Of a stretch of 10,339 nucleotides of DNA, positions 6,726 to 10,339 are shown one piece after another (position 1 is the first letter of the stretch; each line of letters begins with the position of its first letter). Position numbers and translations under genes: made by a program. The notes under the pieces are model-generated. The model was not told where the DNA came from, made no database searches, and saw only the letters and a program-made list of their open reading frames with translations. The DNA comes from Flavobacteriaceae bacterium (GTDB taxonomy: Bacteria > Bacteroidota > Bacteroidia > Flavobacteriales > Flavobacteriaceae): assembly GCA_002703065.1 (NCBI GenBank), contig PAEO01000019.1, forward strand, positions 41,309 through 51,647, written 5' to 3'.

Positions 6726-7538
6726 ATGAGTAATAATTTATTAAAAGGTAAAAAAGGGATAATTTTTGGAGCGCTTGATGAAAATTCAATTGCCTGGAAA
6801 ACTGCTCTTAAAATCAAAGAACAGGGTGGTGATTTTGTACTAACCAACGCACCTGTTGCATTAAGAATGGGTAGTATTAATGAATTAGCTAAAGAAACAA
6901 CTTCAGAAATAATTTCTGCAGATGCTACCAGAGTTGAAGATCTCGAAAATTTAATTTTAAAAACTCTTGAAATTTTTGACGGAAAAATTGATTTTGTACT
7001 ACACTCAATTGGAATGTCTGTTAATGTTAGAAAAGGTAGAAAATACACTGATTTAAATCATGATTGGCTTGCAAAGGGCTGGGATGTTTCAGCTGTTTCA
7101 TTTCATAAATTGTTACAAACACTATATAAATTAGATGCGATGAATGAATGGGGAAGTATAGTTGCACTTTCTTACATGGCCGCTCAAAGAGTTTTTCCCA
7201 ATTACAACGATATGGCTGAAAACAAAGCATACTTGGAATCAATCGCAAGAAGCTTTGGGTATTTTTTTGGAAAAGAGAAAAAGGTTAGAGTTAACACTAT
7301 TAGTCAATCTCCTACACCAACAACTGCTGGAAAAGGAGTGACTGGATTTGATGGATTCATCACATATGCTGAGAAAATGTCACCTTTAGGAAATGCTACT
7401 GCTGATGAGTGTGCAGATTATACAGTAACTCTGTTTTCAGATCTAACAAGAAAAGTTACTTTGCAAAATCTTTACCACGACGGAGGCTTTAGTAATGTTG
7501 GTGTAAGTCAAGATATTATCGATATAATATCAAAATAG
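6726..7538 (+). CDS. fabI: Enoyl-[acyl-carrier-protein] reductase FabI
   Basis: FabI is the NAD(P)H-dependent enzyme completing each round of type II fatty-acid elongation by reducing trans-2-enoyl-ACP; it is the target of triclosan-type inhibitors. It is a short-chain dehydrogenase fold of 270 residues. The nucleotide-binding start [15 protein letters not shown] (11-25) has the FabI-type glycine pattern, HSIGMS (93-98) follows, and the active site shows Tyr150 in LSYMAAQR and the Y-x6-K pair Tyr160/Lys167 in [10 protein letters not shown], aligning with E. coli Tyr146, Tyr156 and Lys163. The substrate loop is [14 protein letters not shown] (192-205), and the C-terminus has [10 protein letters not shown]. 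The form with [10 protein letters not shown] and [11 protein letters not shown] is the one I associate with Bacteroidota. The start at 6726 follows an A-rich leader without a Shine-Dalgarno sequence. Confidence 0.97.
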   Translation: MSNNLLKGKKGIIFGALDENSIAWKTALKIKEQGGDFVLTNAPVALRMGSINELAKETTSEIISADATRVEDLENLILKTLEIFDGKIDFVLHSIGMSVNVRKGRKYTDLNHDWLAKGWDVSAVSFHKLLQTLYKLDAMNEWGSIVALSYMAAQRVFPNYNDMAENKAYLESIARSFGYFFGKEKKVRVNTISQSPTPTTAGKGVTGFDGFITYAEKMSPLGNATADECADYTVTLFSDLTRKVTLQNLYHDGGFSNVGVSQDIIDIISK

Positions 7539-7542
7539 TTTG

Positions 7543-8121
7543 ATGAAAAGAGTTGGTATTTCAGGGGGTATCGGTTCGGGTAAAACTTTTATTTCTAATA
7601 TTTTTAAGGAAAATAATTATAAAATATTCAATTCGGATTTAGTTGCTAGGGATATACTAAATAATGATAAAAGTATAAGAAACAAAATAATATCAAGTTT
7701 TGGTAATGATTCATATGACCTGAATGGTTTAAATAAAGAATATATTTCAGATCTGATTTTTAATTCCGAAGAAAAAAGATTAAAAATTAATAAAATAATA
7801 CATCCTAGGGTTTACCTAAAATATTTAGATTTTTTGAATATCAATTCAGATCATAATTCAATCATTGAAAGTGCTCTTTTACATCAAACAGAAAGTTTTG
7901 GATTAAATGATTTTAATATAATAATAACATGTCCTGTTGAAAAAAGATTAGAGAGAGTTGTTTCAAGAGACAAAACAAATATAAATTCGGTATATAAAAT
8001 TATTGAATCCCAAGTTGACTATCAATCCATTATTAAAGATTTTGATTTTCATATTGTTAACTTAGATAAAGAAAAAACTTACAATGAGGTTTTTAAAATT
8101 ATTCAAATGTTAGATGAATAA
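7543..8121 (+). CDS. coaE: Dephospho-CoA kinase CoaE
   Basis: CoaE phosphorylates the ribose 3' hydroxyl of dephospho-CoA with ATP, the final step of coenzyme A synthesis. From the ATG at 7543 the protein is 192 residues, a normal length. The P-loop GGIGSGKT is at residues 8-15, the conserved acidic residue Asp32 lies in FNSDLVAR, and the CoaE hallmark IIHPRV is at 85-90. The lid region [12 protein letters not shown] follows after a CoA-domain helix. A TTG at 7540 is in frame one codon upstream, but the ATG is the ordinary choice. It begins 4 bp after the fabI stop and its stop overlaps the histidine kinase start by 8 bp (ATGAATAA). With coaBC about 3.4 kb upstream on the same strand, three CoA steps are encoded in this cluster. 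Confidence 0.95.
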   Translation: MKRVGISGGIGSGKTFISNIFKENNYKIFNSDLVARDILNNDKSIRNKIISSFGNDSYDLNGLNKEYISDLIFNSEEKRLKINKIIHPRVYLKYLDFLNINSDHNSIIESALLHQTESFGLNDFNIIITCPVEKRLERVVSRDKTNINSVYKIIESQVDYQSIIKDFDFHIVNLDKEKTYNEVFKIIQMLDE

Positions 8122-9688
8122 AATTAAATATTCAATATTGGTTTTACTAATGTCAATTTCTCTAATTGGGATTATTTTTGTTCAAGGTTTTTGGATTAAA
8201 ACAACTCTTGATAACCGTGAAAGACAATTTTCATTAAATGTAAACCAGGCATTAAAAGCTGTTACAGAGTCTATCAAGGATAGAGAAATGAGAGATTATC
8301 TCGCAGTTTATCAAAAACTTATTGATAGTATTGGTGAACCACAAGAATCACAACTTACATCGGTTTTTCAATATATAAATAGAAATCAGAATACAAACCA
8401 AACTTTTGTTTATTCTCATGGAATATTAGAAGAAGATTATAATATAACATCCAGTCTATTAGAATCTCAAAGCTCTGATACAACTAATATAAAAGACTAT
8501 AAAAGTTTAAAAACCACTACTATAATCGACGATGCATTTGATAGGGAAATGCAAAATATGAGCTCAATTGAGAGACTTCAAAGAGTTGAAAAAATGTCAT
8601 TAATTGATAGAGCTAAATACGAATCCGTTTTCAGTGATTTAGCAAAATTAAAACCAATTCATAAAAGAGTCAATAATGTTGAAATTGAATTACTTCTTCA
8701 AAGAGAACTTAGAGAAAGAGATCTTGATTTAGATTATGATTACAGGGTTTTTGATGGTCAATTAGCCACCAAAGTAGGATCAGATAGATATACTAATTTA
8801 GAAGGTGTTGAAAAATTTTCTATGCCCCTTTTTGCAAATAACAAAGGTGAAACAAACTTCTCTTTAGTTATAGGTTTTCCAAATAGAGTTTCATATCTAA
8901 AGTCATCAATTTCTTTTTTAATTATTCTTTCTATTATATTCACACTGGTGATAATTATATCCTTTGTCTCAACAATCTTAAGCTCAATTAGACAAAAAAA
9001 TATCTCTGAAATGAAAACAGATTTCATTAATAACATGACTCATGAATTCAAAACTCCCATAGCAACAATTGATCTTGCGCTCAATGCAGTGAAAAATGAA
9101 AAAGTAAAAAAAGACAAAACCTTAGTCGATAAATACCTTGGAATCATAAAGGAAGAAAATAAAAGAATGAATTTACAAGTTGAAAACGTTCTAAAGATTT
9201 CTCAGCTTGAAAATAAAAATATATTATTGACTAAGGCTGAAACTAACATTAATGATATTATTTTAAAATCTGTTGCATCAGTAAAGCTTTTATTAGATGA
9301 AAAAAATGGAATTATTGATTTAAAACTTGATAAAAACATCATTGAGTTTGAATTCGCTTTTGATGAAATGATTAATGTTTTTATCAACATATTGGATAAT
9401 TCTATCAAATACTCTAAAGATCAACCAGAAATACACATTGAAACATTTATGAACTTGAATGTAATTAATGTAAAAATTTCAGATAATGGGATTGGTATGA
9501 GTACTAAAGTCAAAAACAAAATTTTTGAAAATTTTTATAGAGAAACAAAAGGAAATATTCACAATGTAAAAGGCCATGGTTTAGGTTTATCCTACGTGAA
9601 GAAAATTGTTGATTTACATGGTGGCACGATTTCTGTGTTTAGTGACTCAAATAAAGGTACATCCTTTACACTGTCATTCAATGTCTAA
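8114..9688 (+). CDS. Membrane sensor histidine kinase (RprX-like)
   Basis: A 524-residue inner-membrane sensor kinase. Segment one (about residues 7-28) and segment two (about 265-290) bracket a periplasmic sensor domain of some 235 residues. Near its end is [18 protein letters not shown], a charged pattern found in many flavobacterial kinases. No HAMP domain is evident: after the second segment only about a dozen residues precede the dimerisation domain [18 protein letters not shown], with His310 as the phosphorylated histidine. The ATP-binding domain has an N box [10 protein letters not shown] (425-434), G1 DNGIGM (457-462), F box FENFYR (471-476) and G2 GHGLGL (487-492), all intact. The gene overlaps coaE at its start and the response regulator at its end by 8 bp each, so the two signalling proteins are surely partners. 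The signal sensed is unknown; RprX is the nearest named relative I can suggest. Confidence 0.93.
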   Translation: MNKIKYSILVLLMSISLIGIIFVQGFWIKTTLDNRERQFSLNVNQALKAVTESIKDREMRDYLAVYQKLIDSIGEPQESQLTSVFQYINRNQNTNQTFVYSHGILEEDYNITSSLLESQSSDTTNIKDYKSLKTTTIIDDAFDREMQNMSSIERLQRVEKMSLIDRAKYESVFSDLAKLKPIHKRVNNVEIELLLQRELRERDLDLDYDYRVFDGQLATKVGSDRYTNLEGVEKFSMPLFANNKGETNFSLVIGFPNRVSYLKSSISFLIILSIIFTLVIIISFVSTILSSIRQKNISEMKTDFINNMTHEFKTPIATIDLALNAVKNEKVKKDKTLVDKYLGIIKEENKRMNLQVENVLKISQLENKNILLTKAETNINDIILKSVASVKLLLDEKNGIIDLKLDKNIIEFEFAFDEMINVFINILDNSIKYSKDQPEIHIETFMNLNVINVKISDNGIGMSTKVKNKIFENFYRETKGNIHNVKGHGLGLSYVKKIVDLHGGTISVFSDSNKGTSFTLSFNV

Positions 9689-10339
9689 AAGAAAAAAAAT
9701 ATTATTAGTTGAAGATGATCCAAATTTTGGATCAATTTTAAATGATTATTTAAATCTACATTCATATTCTTCCACACTAGCAAAAAACGGAATTGAGGGT
9801 CTAGAAAAGTTTAAAAAACACTCTTTTGATTTATGTATTTTAGATGTAATGATGCCATTCAAAGATGGTTTTACTTTAGCTGAAGATATTAGGGCGATTG
9901 ATGAATATGTTCCAATCGTTTTTTTAACTGCAAAATCCCTTAAAGATGATATTATAAAAGGTTTTAAAATCGGTGCTGATGATTATTTAATTAAACCATT
10001 TGATTCCGAAATACTTTTGCTAAAAATCAAATCAGTTTTTAAAAGAAAATTAATTGAAGATTCTAAAGCTGAAACAAAAGAACAGTACAATTTTTCATCT
10101 TTCGTTTATAATTCCAAATTCAGGACATTGAAGTTTAAAGAAGAGGAAGAAGTAAATTTATCTCCTAAAGAATCAAAATTATTACAGTTATTACTGCAGA
10201 ACACTAATGATTTGACATCTAGAGAAGAGGCACTCCTCAAAATTTGGAATGATGATAATTATTTTACATCAAGAAGTATGGATGTTTACGTCACTAAAAT
10301 TCGTAAATATTTAAAAAAGGATCCAACTATTTCTATCGA
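9681..10339 (+). CDS. OmpR/PhoB-family response regulator (RprY-like), 3' end outside window
   Basis: A DNA-binding response regulator, cut by the right edge after 219 codons. It opens with an ATG at 9681 overlapping the kinase stop by 8 bp (ATGTCTAA). The receiver domain (about residues 5-122) has every key residue: the acidic pocket Glu11/Asp12/Asp13 in LLVEDDP, phospho-acceptor Asp55 in ILDVMMP, Thr83 in VFLTAK, and Lys105 in LIKPF. A linker of about 20 residues is followed by a winged-helix output domain from about 140: LSPKESKLLQLLLQN (160-174), TSREEALLKIW (179-189) and the recognition helix SRSMDVYVTKIRKYLKKDP (197-215). Only the C-terminal wing hairpin is missing. It should receive phosphate from the upstream kinase and act on promoters not visible here. 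RprY of Bacteroides is a likely relative, judged from overall pattern only. Confidence 0.95.
   Translation, partial: MSKRKKILLVEDDPNFGSILNDYLNLHSYSSTLAKNGIEGLEKFKKHSFDLCILDVMMPFKDGFTLAEDIRAIDEYVPIVFLTAKSLKDDIIKGFKIGADDYLIKPFDSEILLLKIKSVFKRKLIEDSKAETKEQYNFSSFVYNSKFRTLKFKEEEEVNLSPKESKLLQLLLQNTNDLTSREEALLKIWNDDNYFTSRSMDVYVTKIRKYLKKDPTISI

Noticed and set aside
6590..7048. Open frame of 152 codons on the - strand spanning the recN/fabI junction
   Set aside because: Both strand-opposite genes are well conserved, the frame crosses two of them, and the product is low-complexity Ser/Leu/Phe typical of AT-rich antisense.

Overview
The window comes from a strongly A+T-rich member of the Bacteroidota, most likely a marine-type or otherwise compact flavobacterium. 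The evidence is the gene set: a DUF6913 protein between ligA and dapA, a Bacteroidota-type RNA polymerase omega, a DUF4835/PorD protein, a FabI of the Bacteroidota form, and a two-component pair of the RprX/RprY type. None of the start codons has a recognisable Shine-Dalgarno sequence, which is also usual for this phylum. The lineage is inferred from protein motifs; no database search was possible.

All twelve genes lie on the + strand and are packed nearly end to end. The largest gap is 17 bp (recN to fabI) and several genes overlap, so the window reads like one long operon or a chain of coupled operons. In order: the 3' end of ligA (NAD+-dependent DNA ligase, cut by the left edge), a DUF6913 gene of unknown function, dapA (lysine/diaminopimelate synthesis), bamD (outer-membrane protein assembly), rpoZ (RNA polymerase omega), coaBC (two steps of coenzyme A synthesis), porD (DUF4835, linked to type IX secretion), recN (DNA repair), fabI (enoyl-ACP reductase), coaE (last step of CoA synthesis), a membrane histidine kinase, and its OmpR-type response regulator, cut by the right edge.

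Functionally this is a housekeeping cluster: DNA maintenance (ligA, recN), cell-envelope building (dapA for peptidoglycan, bamD and porD for the outer membrane, fabI for lipids), CoA supply (coaBC, coaE) that feeds fatty-acid synthesis, and a core transcription subunit. It ends in a sensor-regulator pair whose signal and targets cannot be read from the sequence.

I found no mobile element, CRISPR array, RNA gene, pseudogene or frameshift, and no stretch of more than 17 bases outside a gene. I see no sign of an undescribed system. The points worth checking are departures at regulatory or catalytic positions in DapA and CoaBC, a repeated 8-bp start/stop overlap, retention of the old rpoZ-coaBC pairing, and the unknown DUF6913 protein.
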